NCBI RefSeq assembly: GCF_010994755.1
Contig: NZ_WHSB02000015.1
Coordinates: 83,363-147,362, forward strand
Length of the DNA stretch: 64,000 nucleotides
Direction: 5' to 3'
From: Shinella lacus
GTDB lineage: Bacteria > Pseudomonadota > Alphaproteobacteria > Rhizobiales > Rhizobiaceae
The notes beneath the pieces were generated by a model. It was not told the DNA's origin. It saw only the letters and a program-made list of their open reading frames with translations, and ran no database searches. The translations under genes and the position numbers were made by a program. Each line of letters starts with the position of its first letter. Position 1 is the first letter of the stretch. Below are positions 1 to 9,809 of this stretch, in pieces.

Positions 1-120
1 GAGTGCCGCGGCCCGTTCGGAAACCAGGCCGCGATCGGGGCCGTAGATGAGGAAGAGCCGTACGGGCAGCGGCTTCCGCTTCAGGAAACCATCGAATTCG
101 TGCGACTTGACCTCTGCCAT
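1..120 (-). CDS. holA: DNA polymerase III subunit delta, N-terminal fragment (runs off the left edge)
   Basis: The first 40 codons read MAEVKSHEFDGFLKRK, then PVRLFLIYGPDRGLVSERA. This is the usual start of rhizobial HolA, with the beginning of the AAA+ fold (LIYGPDRG). HolA is the clamp-loader delta subunit that opens the sliding clamp. The start codon lies 7 nt after the lptE stop, so holA is the last gene seen of a leuS-lptE-holA operon. In rhizobia parA-parB usually come next. The rest of the gene is outside the window. Confidence 0.85.
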   Translation of the reverse strand, partial: MAEVKSHEFDGFLKRKPLPVRLFLIYGPDRGLVSERAAAL

Positions 121-127
121 AGCCGGC

Positions 128-652
128 TCAGCGACGGCCGAGAGCGGCGGCGACGTCTGCGCGGATCAGCTCTGCCAGCTCGCGTGCGGCGCGGTTTTCC
201 GCATCTCGCACGGCGCGCAGCTTTGCGAATTCCTGTACCGGGAAATCGACCAGCGCGACGGACGAGCGTTTGCCGGAGGCCAGCGTTTCGCCGGAGTCGG
301 TCTTCACGAGGTTATAGTCTGCCGCGACGACGATGCGGCCGGCGCGGGGAATATCGTCGGCAACGTCGATGAGCACGCCAATGTTGCGCACGGTGACGTT
401 CATTTCGAGGTGATAGGTCGCGTTCTGCGGCTCGCCGGCACCACCGGCGAGGAGGAAGATCAGGTCGTTGCGAACCTTCTGTTCCACGCGGTCATTCGCT
501 TCCGAAATGGACACGGAGGCGAGCTTGCCTTCCGTGCCGCTTCCCGTGGAATAGAGTGGGCGCACCTGGCAGCCGGCGAGCGCGCCGAGGATGGCGAGGC
601 CGGCAAGCGCCTTGGCAAACCGCGAGAGGCCGGTTCCGTCAGACAACAACAT
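128..652 (-). CDS. lptE: LPS assembly lipoprotein LptE
   Basis: A 174-residue protein with a hydrophobic N-terminal signal ending in a lipobox, ILGALAGC, which puts the lipidated Cys at residue 28. The mature part (QVRPLYS near the start, a conserved internal [12 protein letters not shown] segment) matches the short LptE/RlpB-like proteins of alphaproteobacteria. In the family, LptE plugs the LptD barrel in the outer membrane and helps insert LPS. It overlaps the end of leuS by 14 nt and is followed 7 nt later by holA, so translation is probably coupled. The leuS-lptE-holA order is conserved in related genomes. Confidence 0.85.
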   Translation of the reverse strand: MLLSDGTGLSRFAKALAGLAILGALAGCQVRPLYSTGSGTEGKLASVSISEANDRVEQKVRNDLIFLLAGGAGEPQNATYHLEMNVTVRNIGVLIDVADDIPRAGRIVVAADYNLVKTDSGETLASGKRSSVALVDFPVQEFAKLRAVRDAENRAARELAELIRADVAAALGRR

Positions 653-3269
653 TCACGATCCTCTGCGGTACGACGATAATCTTCTTGGGGCGTTGGCCGG
701 CGAGCGCGGCCTGGACGGCTTCGAGCGCCAGCACGGCCGCTTCGACCGCACTCTGGTCCGCATCGCGGGCGATTGTCAAATCCGCGCGCTTCTTGCCGTT
801 GATCTGCACCGGCAGCGTGACCTCGTTGTCGGCCACCAGGCTGTCCTGGTAGGCCGGCCAGCCGGACGTGGCGACGAGGCCTGCGCCGCCGATCTCGCGC
901 CAGCACTCTTCGGCGAGATGCGGTGTCATGGGGGCGACGATGCGGATCAGGATGCCGACAGCCTCGCACAGCGCGGACGCGAGCTCGGGCGAGGCCTTGC
1001 CGGCAGCGGCGGTTGCCAGCGGTGCTGCAAGCGCGTTGACGAATTCGTAGATGCGCGCGACGGCCTTGTTGAAGGCGAGCTTGTCGTAGTCGGCCTGCAC
1101 GGCCTTCAGCGTCTTGTGTGCGATCTGCGAGACGGCGAGCGCATCGCCCTCTGTGCCCGGACGGCTTTCGGCGGTTTTCAGGGCGACGGCAGCTTCCGAC
1201 ACCAGGCGCCAGACGCGCTGGACGAAGCGGTGTGCGCCTTCGACGCCGGCTTCCGACCAGATGACGTCGCGGTCCGGCGGGGAATCGGAGAGCACGAAGA
1301 AGCGGGCGGTATCGGCGCCGTAGGAGGCGATGATATCGTCCGGGTCGACGACGTTCTTCTTCGACTTCGACATTTTCTCGATCGAGCCGATGGCGATTTC
1401 TTCGCCGGATTCGAGGTGCAGGGCGCGGCGCTTGCCGTCCAGTTCCTCGATGCGGATTTCGGCCGGTGTCACCCATTCGCGCTTGGCGCCTTCGCCGCGG
1501 CTATAGGTCTCGTGCACAACCATGCCCTGGGTGAAGAGGCCCTTGAAGGGCTCCTTGACGTCGAGATGGCCCGAGACCTGCATGGCGCGGGTGAAGAAGC
1601 GCGAATAGAGCAGGTGCAGGATCGCGTGCTCGATGCCGCCGATATATTGATCGACCGGCAGCCAGGCGTTGGCGGCGACCGGATCGGTCGGGTCGTTTTC
1701 CCAGGGTGCAGTGAAGCGGGCGAAATACCAGGACGAATCGACGAAGGTGTCCATCGTGTCCGTCTCGCGCCGCGCGTCCTTGCCGCAATGCGGGCAGGCG
1801 ACGTGGCGCCAGGTCGGGTGCCGGTCGAGCGGGTTGCCGGGCTTGTCGAAGGTGACGTCGTCCGGCAGCTTTACCGGCAGGTCGGCCTTCGGCACGGGAA
1901 CCACGCCGCAATCGTCGCAATGGATGACCGGGATCGGGCAGCCCCAGTAGCGCTGGCGCGAAATGCCCCAGTCGCGCAGGCGGAAATTCACCTTGCGCTC
2001 GCCCTGCGGCGCATTGCCGAGGGTCGCGGCCGACAGGCGGTTCGCCACGGTCTCGAAGGCATCTTCGGTGCTCAGACCATCGAGGAAGCGGGAATTGATC
2101 ATCACGCCATCGCCGACATAGGCCTCGTCGCCGATCGCGAAGGTCGCAGCGTCGGCGTCCTTCGGCATGACGACGGGCACGACCGGCAGGTCGTATTTGT
2201 GGGCGAAGTCGAGGTCGCGCTGGTCGCCGGAGGGGCAGCCGAAGATGGCGCCCGTGCCGTAATCCATCAGCACGAAGTTCGCGACATAGACCGGCAATTC
2301 CCAGCTCGCGTCGAAGGGATGGCGAACGCGGATGCCCGTGTCCATGCCCTTCTTCTCGGCGGTTTCAAGGGCAGCCAGCGAGGTGCCGGCGCGGCGGCAC
2401 TCCTCGCAGAAGGCCATGATCTCGGGATTCTGCGCGGCAGCATCCTTGGCCAGCGGATGGTCGGCGGAAATCGCCAGGAACGAGGCGCCGAACAGCGTGT
2501 CGGGACGCGTCGTGTAGACGGTGACGTCCTTTTCGCCCGTGAGGCCGGCGCTTTCGGCGATTTCCCAGCGGATCAGCATGCCTTCCGAGCGGCCGATCCA
2601 GTTCTTCTGCATCAGCCGGACCTTTTCCGGCCACTGGTCGAGCGTGTCCAGCGAATCGAGCAGGTCCTGGCTGAAATCCGTGATGCGGAAGAACCACTGG
2701 GTGAGTTCCCGCTGTTCGACCAGCGCGCCGGACCGCCAGCCGCGGCCGTCGATCACCTGTTCGTTGGCCAGAACCGTGTGGTCGACCGGGTCCCAGTTCA
2801 CCTTGGACTGCTTGCGGTAGACCAGGCCCTTTTCCAGGAAATCCAGGAAGAGGTGCTGCTGGCGCTGGTAATATTCGACGTCGCAGGTGGCGAATTCACG
2901 CGACCAGTCTAGCGACAGGCCCATGGATTTCAGCTGTCCGCGCATCGTCGCGATGTTTTCGTAGGTCCAGCCCTTGGGGTGGACCTTGTTCTGCATGGCG
3001 GCGTTTTCGGCGGGCATGCCGAAAGCGTCCCAGCCCATCGGGTGCAGCACGTTGAAGCCGCGCGCACGCTTGTAGCGGGCAACCACGTCGCCCATGGCAT
3101 AGTTGCGCACATGGCCCATATGGATGCGGCCCGACGGATAGGGGAACATCTCAAGCACGTAGTACTTTTCGCGCGGATCGTCGTTCTTGGTCAGAAAGAC
3201 GTTTTCTTCGTTCCATTTTGCCTGCCAGCGGGGTTCGGCATCGCGCGGATTGTAACGTTCGGTGGCCAT
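639..3269 (-). CDS. leuS: Leucyl-tRNA synthetase
   Basis: Class I aminoacyl-tRNA synthetase that charges tRNA-Leu in the cytoplasm. The 876-residue protein has the HIGH-type motif as HMGH at residues 50-53 (within [15 protein letters not shown]) and the KMSKS loop near residue 630. A CP1 editing domain lies between them ([12 protein letters not shown]). The frame is open 49 codons further upstream, but the start at [16 protein letters not shown] gives the family length and the conserved first residues. The 3' end overlaps lptE. Upstream is a 190-bp divergent gap before the yggS-type gene. Confidence 0.95.
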   Translation of the reverse strand: MATERYNPRDAEPRWQAKWNEENVFLTKNDDPREKYYVLEMFPYPSGRIHMGHVRNYAMGDVVARYKRARGFNVLHPMGWDAFGMPAENAAMQNKVHPKGWTYENIATMRGQLKSMGLSLDWSREFATCDVEYYQRQQHLFLDFLEKGLVYRKQSKVNWDPVDHTVLANEQVIDGRGWRSGALVEQRELTQWFFRITDFSQDLLDSLDTLDQWPEKVRLMQKNWIGRSEGMLIRWEIAESAGLTGEKDVTVYTTRPDTLFGASFLAISADHPLAKDAAAQNPEIMAFCEECRRAGTSLAALETAEKKGMDTGIRVRHPFDASWELPVYVANFVLMDYGTGAIFGCPSGDQRDLDFAHKYDLPVVPVVMPKDADAATFAIGDEAYVGDGVMINSRFLDGLSTEDAFETVANRLSAATLGNAPQGERKVNFRLRDWGISRQRYWGCPIPVIHCDDCGVVPVPKADLPVKLPDDVTFDKPGNPLDRHPTWRHVACPHCGKDARRETDTMDTFVDSSWYFARFTAPWENDPTDPVAANAWLPVDQYIGGIEHAILHLLYSRFFTRAMQVSGHLDVKEPFKGLFTQGMVVHETYSRGEGAKREWVTPAEIRIEELDGKRRALHLESGEEIAIGSIEKMSKSKKNVVDPDDIIASYGADTARFFVLSDSPPDRDVIWSEAGVEGAHRFVQRVWRLVSEAAVALKTAESRPGTEGDALAVSQIAHKTLKAVQADYDKLAFNKAVARIYEFVNALAAPLATAAAGKASPELASALCEAVGILIRIVAPMTPHLAEECWREIGGAGLVATSGWPAYQDSLVADNEVTLPVQINGKKRADLTIARDADQSAVEAAVLALEAVQAALAGQRPKKIIVVPQRIVNVVV

Positions 3270-3461
3270 GTCTTTGATGTTCCGGAAGTCTTTTGGGAGT
3301 CTTGGAGGGCGGTTCGCCCATGCGAATATAGTGGCGAGACCTTCATCATGAAACCGCCGAAGCGTCAAGTTTTGTGGGCTCCGCGGGGCTGTGTCGCATC
3401 GCCCGCGGCTTGGCAAGCGGCGCCATTTTGGCTAGGTCCGGAGCATGATGCCGAAGGGAGA

Positions 3462-4127
3462 ATGACCATGGACCTGCAGGACCGTCTCGAAGACGTTCGC
3501 AACCGGATGCGCAAGGCCGCCAGCGAGGCCGGCCGGGAGCCGCAGGCGGTGACGCTGGTCGCGGTCTCGAAGACCTTTGAGGCGGACGCCATCCGTCCGG
3601 CCATTGAGGCTGGCCAGCGGGTTTTTGGCGAGAACCGCGTTCAGGAGGCGGAGGGCAAGTGGCCGGGTCTTCGCGCAGAAACGCCGGATATCGAGCTGCA
3701 CCTCATCGGCCCGCTGCAATCCAACAAGACGGCCGAGGCCGTGGCATTGTTCGATGTCATCGAGACGGTCGATCGCGAGAAGATTGCGCGCACCATCGCC
3801 GCCGAGATGGCGCGGCAGGGGCGCAGCCTGCGGCTCTATGTCCAGGTCAATACGGGCCTTGAGCCGCAGAAAGCCGGCATTGCGCCGGACGATACGGTTG
3901 CCTTCGTTGCCCTCTGCCGCGACGAACTCGGCCTTTCGATCGAGGGGCTGATGTGCATTCCGCCGGCGGACGAGTATCCCGGCCCGCATTTTGCGCTGCT
4001 GGCGAAACTCGCTGAACGCTGCGGTCTCGAAAAGCTCTCGATGGGCATGTCGGGCGATTACGACGTTGCCATCGGCCTTGGCGCAACCAGCGTGCGCGTC
4101 GGCTCGGCGATCTTCGGGACGCGCTGA
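3462..4127 (+). CDS. YggS/PROSC-family pyridoxal phosphate homeostasis protein
   Basis: A 221-residue single-domain alanine-racemase-fold protein. The PLP lysine is visible in VAVSKTF (Lys37), and the C-terminal phosphate-binding stretch is SMGMSGDYDVAIGLGATSVRVG. Family members carry PLP without a known catalytic reaction and keep the free cofactor and amino-acid pools in balance. The start has a GAAGGGAGA Shine-Dalgarno region and gives the family length; a second ATG lies two codons further in. The gene is divergent from leuS. A pyridoxal kinase gene lies 18 kb downstream, but there is no direct link. Confidence 0.88.
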   Translation: MTMDLQDRLEDVRNRMRKAASEAGREPQAVTLVAVSKTFEADAIRPAIEAGQRVFGENRVQEAEGKWPGLRAETPDIELHLIGPLQSNKTAEAVALFDVIETVDREKIARTIAAEMARQGRSLRLYVQVNTGLEPQKAGIAPDDTVAFVALCRDELGLSIEGLMCIPPADEYPGPHFALLAKLAERCGLEKLSMGMSGDYDVAIGLGATSVRVGSAIFGTR

Positions 4128-4264
4128 CCGCGTCTCCGGTTTGACGAAGCGCAAGACGGCGGCCCTGCCGTCTCAGGCTTTCGTCTGGCTTTGCGCATCG
4201 CCCGCCCTTCCCTATTCTCTCCCAAGGAGAAACCGGCCGTTTCGCGGTCGGGTGGGAGGAAACG

Positions 4265-6169
4265 ATGCCGAAAACTTATGCCGAAACCTACCGGGCCTGG
4301 AAGGACGACCACAGGACGCATTGGACGGAGGCCGCACGGGCGATCGACTGGTTCAAGGAGCCGGTGGAAATTTTCGATGGCGCGCAGGGCGTCTATGGGC
4401 GCTGGTTTCCGGATGCCGTGGGCAATACCTGTCACAATTGCGTCGACCGGCATGTGGCCGCGGGACGCGGCGACCAGGCGGCGCTGATCTATGATAGCCC
4501 GGTGACGGGCCGCAAGGCGCGCTACAGCTATGCCGACCTGCTTGCGCAGGTGAATGCCATGGCGGCCGTGCTTGTCGATCACGGCGTCGTAAAGGGCGAC
4601 CGCGTCATTCTCTACATGCCGATGATCCCGGAGGCGATTTTCGCGATGCTCGCCTGCGCGCGCATCGGGGCGATCCATTCGGTGGTCTTCGGCGGTTTTG
4701 CCGCCAGCGAGCTCGCGGCACGCATTGATGATTCCACGGCAAAACTCGTCGTCACCGCAAGCTGCGGTGTGGAGCCGAACCGGGTGGTTGCCTACAAGCC
4801 ACTGCTCGATACGGCGGTCGCGTTGGCGCGGCACAAGCCGGACCATTGCCTCGTGCTGCAACGGCCGGAGTTGGCGGCGGAGCTTCACGACGCGCGCGAT
4901 GTCGATCTCGGAGCGGCGCTAGAGGCGGCGCGGGCTGCGGGGCGGGAAATCCCCTGCGCGTCACTCGCCGCGACCGACCCGCTCTATATCCTCTACACAT
5001 CCGGCACGACCGGCCAGCCGAAGGGCGTCATCCGCGACAATGGCGGGCACATGGTGGCGCTCGCCTGGACGATGCGGGCGCTCTACGGCGTGGAGCCGGG
5101 CGAGGTCTATTGGGCTGCGTCGGATATCGGCTGGGTCGTCGGCCATTCCTACATCGTCTATGCGCCGCTTTTGAACGGCAGCACGACGGTGCTCTATGAG
5201 GGCAAGCCGGTCGGCACGCCGGATGCCGGGGCCTTTTGGCGGGTGGTGGAGGAGTACAAGGTCTCCGTGCTCTTCACCGCGCCGACGGCGTTCCGCGCGA
5301 TCCGCAAGGAGGATCCGGAGGGGCTGTTGGTGAAACACCATGACCTGTCCAGCCTACGCGCATTGTTCCTGGCGGGCGAGCGCGCCGATCCGGAGACGAT
5401 CCGCTGGGCGGAGGCCGTGCTCGGCGTACCGGTGGTGGATCACTGGTGGCAGACGGAGACGGGGTGGGCGATCGTCGGCAACCCGCTCGGCCTCGACCGG
5501 CTGCCCGTGAAACACGGCTCGCCCACCGTGCCCATGCCGGGTTACGAGCTGCATGTGCTGGATGATGCCGGCCATGAGGTGGCGTCGGGCACGCTCGGCA
5601 ACATCGCCATCAAGCTCCCCTTGCCCCCAGGCTGCCTGCCGACCTTCTGGAATGCCGACGAGCGGTTCCACACGACCTGCCTTGCCGAGTTCCCCGGCTA
5701 TTACAAGACGGCCGATGCCGGCTATGTGGACGAGGATGGCTACGTCTTCATCATGTCGCGCACCGACGACATCATCAACGTCGCCGGCCACCGTCTTTCG
5801 ACGGGGGCGATGGAGGAGGTCTGCGCCAGCCATCCGGACGTCGCCGAATGCGCGGTCATCGGCGTAGCCGATGCGGTGAAGGGCCAGCTGCCGGCGGGCT
5901 TCCTCGTTTTGAAGAGCGGTGTTTCACGTGAATCATCGCTCGTGGAGCAGGAGGTCATCGCGCTGGTGCGCGAGCGCATCGGCCCGGTCGCCGCCTTCAA
6001 GACGGCGCTCTGCGTGAAACGCCTGCCCAAGACACGCTCGGGAAAAATCCTGCGCGGCACCATGCAGAAGATCGCCGACAAGCAGGACTGGAAGATGCCC
6101 GCGACCATCGACGATCCGGCCATTCTCGACGAGATCGCCGAGGTGCTGTCGACGCGCCGGTTCGGCTAG
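4265..6169 (+). CDS. prpE: Propionyl-CoA synthetase (PrpE-type acyl-CoA synthetase)
   Basis: A 634-residue ANL-superfamily ligase that activates a short carboxylic acid through an acyl-adenylate and transfers it to CoA. The AMP-binding P-loop is YILYTSGTTGQPKG near residue 240. The C-terminal catalytic lysine is in TRSGKIL near residue 592, the usual site of regulatory acetylation. The N-terminus (YAETYRAW, AIDWFKEP, NTCHNCVDRH) is PrpE-like rather than Acs-like. A GGGAGGAAACG ribosome-binding site precedes the ATG. A near-consensus ParB site lies inside the coding region at codons 552-557. It converges with trcR. Propionate as substrate is inferred from family likeness; other short acyl groups are possible. 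Confidence 0.85.
   Translation: MPKTYAETYRAWKDDHRTHWTEAARAIDWFKEPVEIFDGAQGVYGRWFPDAVGNTCHNCVDRHVAAGRGDQAALIYDSPVTGRKARYSYADLLAQVNAMAAVLVDHGVVKGDRVILYMPMIPEAIFAMLACARIGAIHSVVFGGFAASELAARIDDSTAKLVVTASCGVEPNRVVAYKPLLDTAVALARHKPDHCLVLQRPELAAELHDARDVDLGAALEAARAAGREIPCASLAATDPLYILYTSGTTGQPKGVIRDNGGHMVALAWTMRALYGVEPGEVYWAASDIGWVVGHSYIVYAPLLNGSTTVLYEGKPVGTPDAGAFWRVVEEYKVSVLFTAPTAFRAIRKEDPEGLLVKHHDLSSLRALFLAGERADPETIRWAEAVLGVPVVDHWWQTETGWAIVGNPLGLDRLPVKHGSPTVPMPGYELHVLDDAGHEVASGTLGNIAIKLPLPPGCLPTFWNADERFHTTCLAEFPGYYKTADAGYVDEDGYVFIMSRTDDIINVAGHRLSTGAMEEVCASHPDVAECAVIGVADAVKGQLPAGFLVLKSGVSRESSLVEQEVIALVRERIGPVAAFKTALCVKRLPKTRSGKILRGTMQKIADKQDWKMPATIDDPAILDEIAEVLSTRRFG
5920..5935 (+). promoter_or_regulatory. 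parS-like ParB-binding site 1 (inside prpE)
   Basis: TGTTTCACGTGAATCA matches the bacterial parS consensus TGTTTCACGTGAAACA at 15 of 16 positions. It lies in the coding sequence near the end of prpE; parS sites within genes are common. The site at 9734 is its exact reverse complement. ParB binding is inferred. Confidence 0.7.
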
Positions 6170-6191
6170 GGATTCCGGCGACCACATACCT

Positions 6192-6272
6192 CTCCTCCGT
6201 CATGGTCGGGCTTCACCCGACCATCCAGCAAGCCGGTGGATCCTCGGGTCGAGCCCGAGGATGACGTTGTGG
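6192..6272. repeat. Paired palindromic intergenic repeat, copy 1
   Basis: Two adjacent palindromes: GGTCGGGCTTCACCCGACC, then CCTCGGGTCGAGCCCGAGG, with the flanks CTCCTCCGTCAT and ATGACGTTGT. It sits between the convergent ends of prpE and trcR. Three more copies occur in the window. It resembles the RIME/REP-type mosaic elements described in rhizobia. Confidence 0.85.
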
Positions 6273-6295
6273 GGTTGGTAGGTTCCCAAATAAAA

Positions 6296-6322
6296 AAACC
6301 GGCCGCTTTGGGCGACCGGTTT
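6296..6322 (-). terminator. Rho-independent terminator of trcR
   Basis: The hairpin arms AAACCGG and CCGGTTT lie 23 nt past the trcR stop. On the minus strand the stem runs into a T-tract (seven T). Confidence 0.85.
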
Positions 6323-6344
6323 AAGATCTGCGATGAAGCGGCGC

Positions 6345-7046
6345 TTAGAAGCGCTCGTCTTCGTCCTCGTCGGGCGTTGCCGACTTCAGCGACTTGAGCT
6401 TGGCGAAGACGGCATCGGCGTCGATTTCCTTCTCCTCTTCCACATCGGTGCTGTAGGGCAGCTTTTCCGTTTCGCGGGCGGCTTCCAGCGTTGCGCCGAG
6501 TTCGGCGGCGGTCGGCAGCGGGCGGCCCTTCGAGGCGCGTTCGACCTCGAGGTCGAGGTCGATCTGCGAGCACAGGCCCAGCGTTACCGGGTCCATCGGC
6601 GCGAGGTTGGCGGAGTTCCAGTGGGTGCGTTCGCGGATCTGCTCGATCGTCGACTTGGTCGTGCCGACGAGACGCGAGATCTGCGCATCCTTCAGTTCCG
6701 GATGGTTGCGCACGAGCCAGAGGATGGCGTTCGGGCGGTCCTGGCGCTTGGAGACCGGCGTGTAACGCGGGCCCTTGCGCTTGGATTCCGGCACGCGGAC
6801 CTTCGGTTCGGAAAGTTTCAGCTTGTGATACGGGTTGCCTTCCGCACGCGCGATCTCCTCGCGGGAAAGCTGGCCGGTGGAGATCGGGTCGAGACCTTTG
6901 ATGCCCTGGGCCGATTCGCCGTCGGCGATCGCCTTCACTTCAAGCGGATGCAGTTTGCAGAATGTGGCGATCTGGTCGAACGACAGCGCCGTGTTGTCGA
7001 CCAGCCAGACCGCGGTCGCCTTTGGCATGAGGAGCTGCTGAGCCAT
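6345..7046 (-). CDS. trcR: Cell-cycle transcriptional regulator TrcR (DUF1013)
   Basis: A 233-residue protein that matches the DUF1013 family end to end (MPKATAVWLVDNTALSFDQIATFC at the start). A central helix-turn-helix-like segment, DAQISRLVGTTKSTIEQIRER, lies near residues 120-140. The C-terminal tail is acidic (TPDEDEDERF). The family is restricted to alphaproteobacteria and is annotated as a cell-cycle transcription regulator. It is cytoplasmic. The gene is divergent from acs and convergent with prpE, and has its own terminator. No Shine-Dalgarno stands out before the ATG. The family assignment is firm; the role rests on family annotation. Confidence 0.85.
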   Translation of the reverse strand: MAQQLLMPKATAVWLVDNTALSFDQIATFCKLHPLEVKAIADGESAQGIKGLDPISTGQLSREEIARAEGNPYHKLKLSEPKVRVPESKRKGPRYTPVSKRQDRPNAILWLVRNHPELKDAQISRLVGTTKSTIEQIRERTHWNSANLAPMDPVTLGLCSQIDLDLEVERASKGRPLPTAAELGATLEAARETEKLPYSTDVEEEKEIDADAVFAKLKSLKSATPDEDEDERF

Positions 7047-7280
7047 GCATATAGTCCTTCTGTCCGTCCGCGCCGGTGTCGCGGGTCGTGGGGTAGTTAA
7101 CCACTATGTTCCGGGAATTCGGCCCTCTATAACGCCACTGTCGCAGAAATGCAATTCTTCAAGAGACAAATGACCTTTGTCTAATTGCCCGGGTGATTTG
7201 ACCTGATATGTATGGCGCAGGAGGTGCGGGGCCGAAGGAGAATGCGGCTTCCCGCGCATGCGCAGTCAAGGGAGGCATGA

Positions 7281-9236
7281 ATGTCCGCAAAGACCTATCC
7301 GGTCCTGAAATCCGCGAAAAACCGTGCGTTGATCGACAACGATACCTATCAGAAATGGTATCGCGAGAGCGTCGAGAACCCGGAGCGTTTCTGGGACAAG
7401 CACGGCATGCGGATCGACTGGTTCAAGCCCTATACCAAGGTCAAGAACACGTCCTTTAACGGCAAGGTCCCGATCAAGTGGTTCGAGGACGGCATCACCA
7501 ACGTCTCCTACAATTGCATCGATCGCCACCTCAAGGCGCACGGCGATGACGTCGCCATCATCTGGGAAGGCGACAATCCCTATATCGACAAGAAGATCAC
7601 CTATAACGAGCTCTACGAGCACGTCTGCCGCATGGCGAACGTGATGAAGAAACACGGCGTCAAGAAGGGCGACCGCGTCACCATCTACATGCCGATGATC
7701 CCGGAAGCGGCCTATGCGATGCTCGCCTGCGCGCGCATCGGCGCCATCCATTCCGTGGTGTTCGGCGGCTTCTCGCCGGATGCGCTGGCCGGTCGTATCG
7801 TCGACTGCGAATCGACCTTCGTCGTCACCTGCGACGAGGGCGTGCGCGGCGGCAAGCCGATCCCGCTCAAGGAAAACACCGATACGGCGATCGACATCGC
7901 CGCCAAGCAGCACGTCATCGTCAACAAGGTTCTCGTCGTGCGCCGCACCGGCGGCAAGACCGGCTGGGCACCCGGCCGCGACATCTGGCACCACCAGGAA
8001 GTGCTGACCGTGCCGCGCGATTGTCCGCCGGCAAAGATGAAGGCGGAAGATCCGCTCTTCATCCTCTACACGTCGGGTTCCACCGGCAAGCCGAAGGGCG
8101 TGCTGCACACCACGGCCGGCTACCTCGTCTATGCCTCGATGACGCACAAATACGTCTTCGACTACCAGGACGGCGACGTCTACTGGTGCACCGCCGATGT
8201 CGGCTGGGTCACCGGCCATTCCTATATCGTCTATGGGCCGCTCGCGAACCGCGCCACCACGCTGATGTTCGAAGGTGTGCCGAACTTTCCGGATGCGGGC
8301 CGCTTCTGGGAAGTGGTCGACAAGCACAAGGTCAACATCTTCTACACTGCGCCGACGGCCATCCGCGCCCTGATGGGCGCCGGCGATGCCTTCGTGAAAC
8401 GCTCGTCGCGCTCGTCGATCCGCCTGCTCGGCTCGGTCGGCGAACCCATCAACCCGGAAGCCTGGGAATGGTATTACAACGTCGTCGGCGAAGGCCGCTC
8501 GCCGATCGTCGATACCTGGTGGCAGACGGAGACCGGCGGCATCCTGATCACCCCGCTGCCGGGCGCGACCGACCTGAAGCCCGGCTCCGCGACGCGTCCC
8601 TTCTTCGGCATCAAGCCCGAGCTCGTCGACAACGAGGGCAATGTGCTGGAAGGTCCCGCCGACGGCAATCTCTGCATCACCGATAGCTGGCCGGGCCAGA
8701 TGCGCAGCGTCTACGGCGATCACAAGCGCTTCGTCGAAACCTATTTTGCGACCTACAAGGGCAAATATTTCACGGGTGACGGCTGCCGCCGCGACGAGGA
8801 CGGTTATTACTGGATCACCGGCCGCGTCGACGACGTGCTCAACATTTCCGGCCACCGCCTCGGCACGGCCGAAATCGAATCGGCCCTCGTCTCGCACCAC
8901 CTGGTCTCGGAAGCCGCTGTCGTCGGCTATCCGCACAGCCTCAAGGGCCAGGGCATCTACTGCTACGTCTCGCTGATGGCCGGCGAAGAGGGCAACGATG
9001 CGCTGCGCCAGGACCTCGTCAAGCATGTGCGCAAGGAGATCGGCCCGATCGCGACCCCGGACAAGATCCAGTTCGCGCCCGGCCTGCCGAAGACCCGCTC
9101 GGGCAAGATCATGCGCCGCATCCTGCGCAAGATCGCCGAGGACGATTTCGGCGCGCTCGGCGATACCTCGACGCTCGCCGATCCGGCCGTCGTGGACGAC
9201 CTGATCGCCAACCGGCAGAACAAGGCCGCCGGCTGA
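7281..9236 (+). CDS. acsA: Acetyl-CoA synthetase (AMP-forming)
   Basis: A 651-residue ANL ligase that converts acetate, ATP and CoA to acetyl-CoA. It has the P-loop [14 protein letters not shown] near residue 260, WWQTETGG for adenylate binding, and the catalytic lysine in TRSGKIMRR near residue 608. The length and the N-terminus ([22 protein letters not shown]) fit bacterial Acs. A GGAGG precedes the start. It is divergently oriented to trcR across about 230 bp that probably holds both promoters. A terminator and a palindromic repeat follow. It is paralogous to the prpE-like gene on the other side of trcR. Confidence 0.95.
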   Translation: MSAKTYPVLKSAKNRALIDNDTYQKWYRESVENPERFWDKHGMRIDWFKPYTKVKNTSFNGKVPIKWFEDGITNVSYNCIDRHLKAHGDDVAIIWEGDNPYIDKKITYNELYEHVCRMANVMKKHGVKKGDRVTIYMPMIPEAAYAMLACARIGAIHSVVFGGFSPDALAGRIVDCESTFVVTCDEGVRGGKPIPLKENTDTAIDIAAKQHVIVNKVLVVRRTGGKTGWAPGRDIWHHQEVLTVPRDCPPAKMKAEDPLFILYTSGSTGKPKGVLHTTAGYLVYASMTHKYVFDYQDGDVYWCTADVGWVTGHSYIVYGPLANRATTLMFEGVPNFPDAGRFWEVVDKHKVNIFYTAPTAIRALMGAGDAFVKRSSRSSIRLLGSVGEPINPEAWEWYYNVVGEGRSPIVDTWWQTETGGILITPLPGATDLKPGSATRPFFGIKPELVDNEGNVLEGPADGNLCITDSWPGQMRSVYGDHKRFVETYFATYKGKYFTGDGCRRDEDGYYWITGRVDDVLNISGHRLGTAEIESALVSHHLVSEAAVVGYPHSLKGQGIYCYVSLMAGEEGNDALRQDLVKHVRKEIGPIATPDKIQFAPGLPKTRSGKIMRRILRKIAEDDFGALGDTSTLADPAVVDDLIANRQNKAAG

Positions 9237-9261
9237 ACGAACCAACCGGCATGAAACAAAA

Positions 9262-9284
9262 CGGCGGCCTCAGGCCGCCGTTTT
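9262..9284 (+). terminator. Rho-independent terminator of acsA
   Basis: A GC-rich hairpin, CGGCGGCC TCA GGCCGCCG, followed by TTTT, 25 nt past the acs stop. Confidence 0.85.
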
Positions 9285-9324
9285 CGTTGAATGGTTGTTT
9301 GCAGGAAAATTGTCTCCTCCCCTC

Positions 9325-9411
9325 TTCCGTCATCCTCGGGCTTGACCCGAGGATCCATGCGGCGGGTGGGATGAATGGTCGGGTCAAGCCCGACCATGAC
9401 GAGGGAGCTGG
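9325..9411. repeat. Paired palindromic intergenic repeat, copy 2 (reversed order)
   Basis: CCTCGGGCTTGACCCGAGG followed by GGTCGGGTCAAGCCCGACC. These are the same two units as copy 1 in the opposite order, so the element is inverted. It sits between the convergent ends of acsA and the SDHAF4-like gene. Confidence 0.85.
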
Positions 9412-9452
9412 CTCCGGTGGGAGCCACATTATCCTGAGCCGGATTCCACCTC

Positions 9453-9650
9453 TCAGAAATCGATCGCCCGGCCCTTGATTTCCCAGTCGCCGAAGCGCGC
9501 GGGGTCGGCGCCGCCGCGGCCGCCGATTTCGGGGGCGGGCTCGGCGGTTTTCTCGGCCTTGCGCCGTTCCTCGGCTTCCTGGAGGGCGCGCTGGGCTGCG
9601 GGCGGAAGCACTTTCCGGCCGTCCGAATGATTGTCGTTGTCGTTCTGCAT
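9453..9650 (-). CDS. DUF1674 / succinate dehydrogenase assembly factor 4-like protein
   Basis: A 65-residue hydrophilic protein with the family's C-terminal signature GGRGGADPARFGDWEIKGRAIDF and a charged N-terminal helix (AQRALQEAEERRK). Eukaryotic SDHAF4 helps FAD-loaded SdhA during complex II assembly; the bacterial role is inferred from this. An ATG four codons upstream is possible, but the only GGGAAGG Shine-Dalgarno abuts that codon and lies 12 nt before the one chosen, so the start is not certain. No sdh genes are nearby. Confidence 0.8.
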   Translation of the reverse strand: MQNDNDNHSDGRKVLPPAAQRALQEAEERRKAEKTAEPAPEIGGRGGADPARFGDWEIKGRAIDF

Positions 9651-9733
9651 GAAAATCGGCATCCTTCCCGGATATTGAAGAATTCCTGTTCGCTTACCAT
9701 CATATAGAAGCGTGACGACGCTGTGGAAAGCGT

Positions 9734-9749
9734 TGATTCACGTGAAACA
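9734..9749 (-). promoter_or_regulatory. parS-like ParB-binding site 2 (upstream of htpX)
   Basis: TGATTCACGTGAAACA on the plus strand is the exact reverse complement of the site at 5920 and matches the parS consensus at 15 of 16 positions. It lies in the divergent gap between the SDHAF4-like gene and htpX. Confidence 0.7.
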
Positions 9750-9809
9750 CTCCCTTGACAACAGGGGAAGAGCAACCGGGCCAAGAGACCCAACAGGAGC
9801 CGTAACCGT

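Noticed and set aside
591..2912. Long plus-strand open frame opposite to leuS (and similar ones opposite to acsA and the MHS gene)
   Set aside because: Shadow frames with biased Arg/Gly/Ala/Asp composition; the opposite frames encode complete, conserved enzymes.
9721..9809. Heat-shock (sigma-32) promoter before htpX
   Set aside because: CTTGAC is present, but no matching -10 element stands out at the proper distance.
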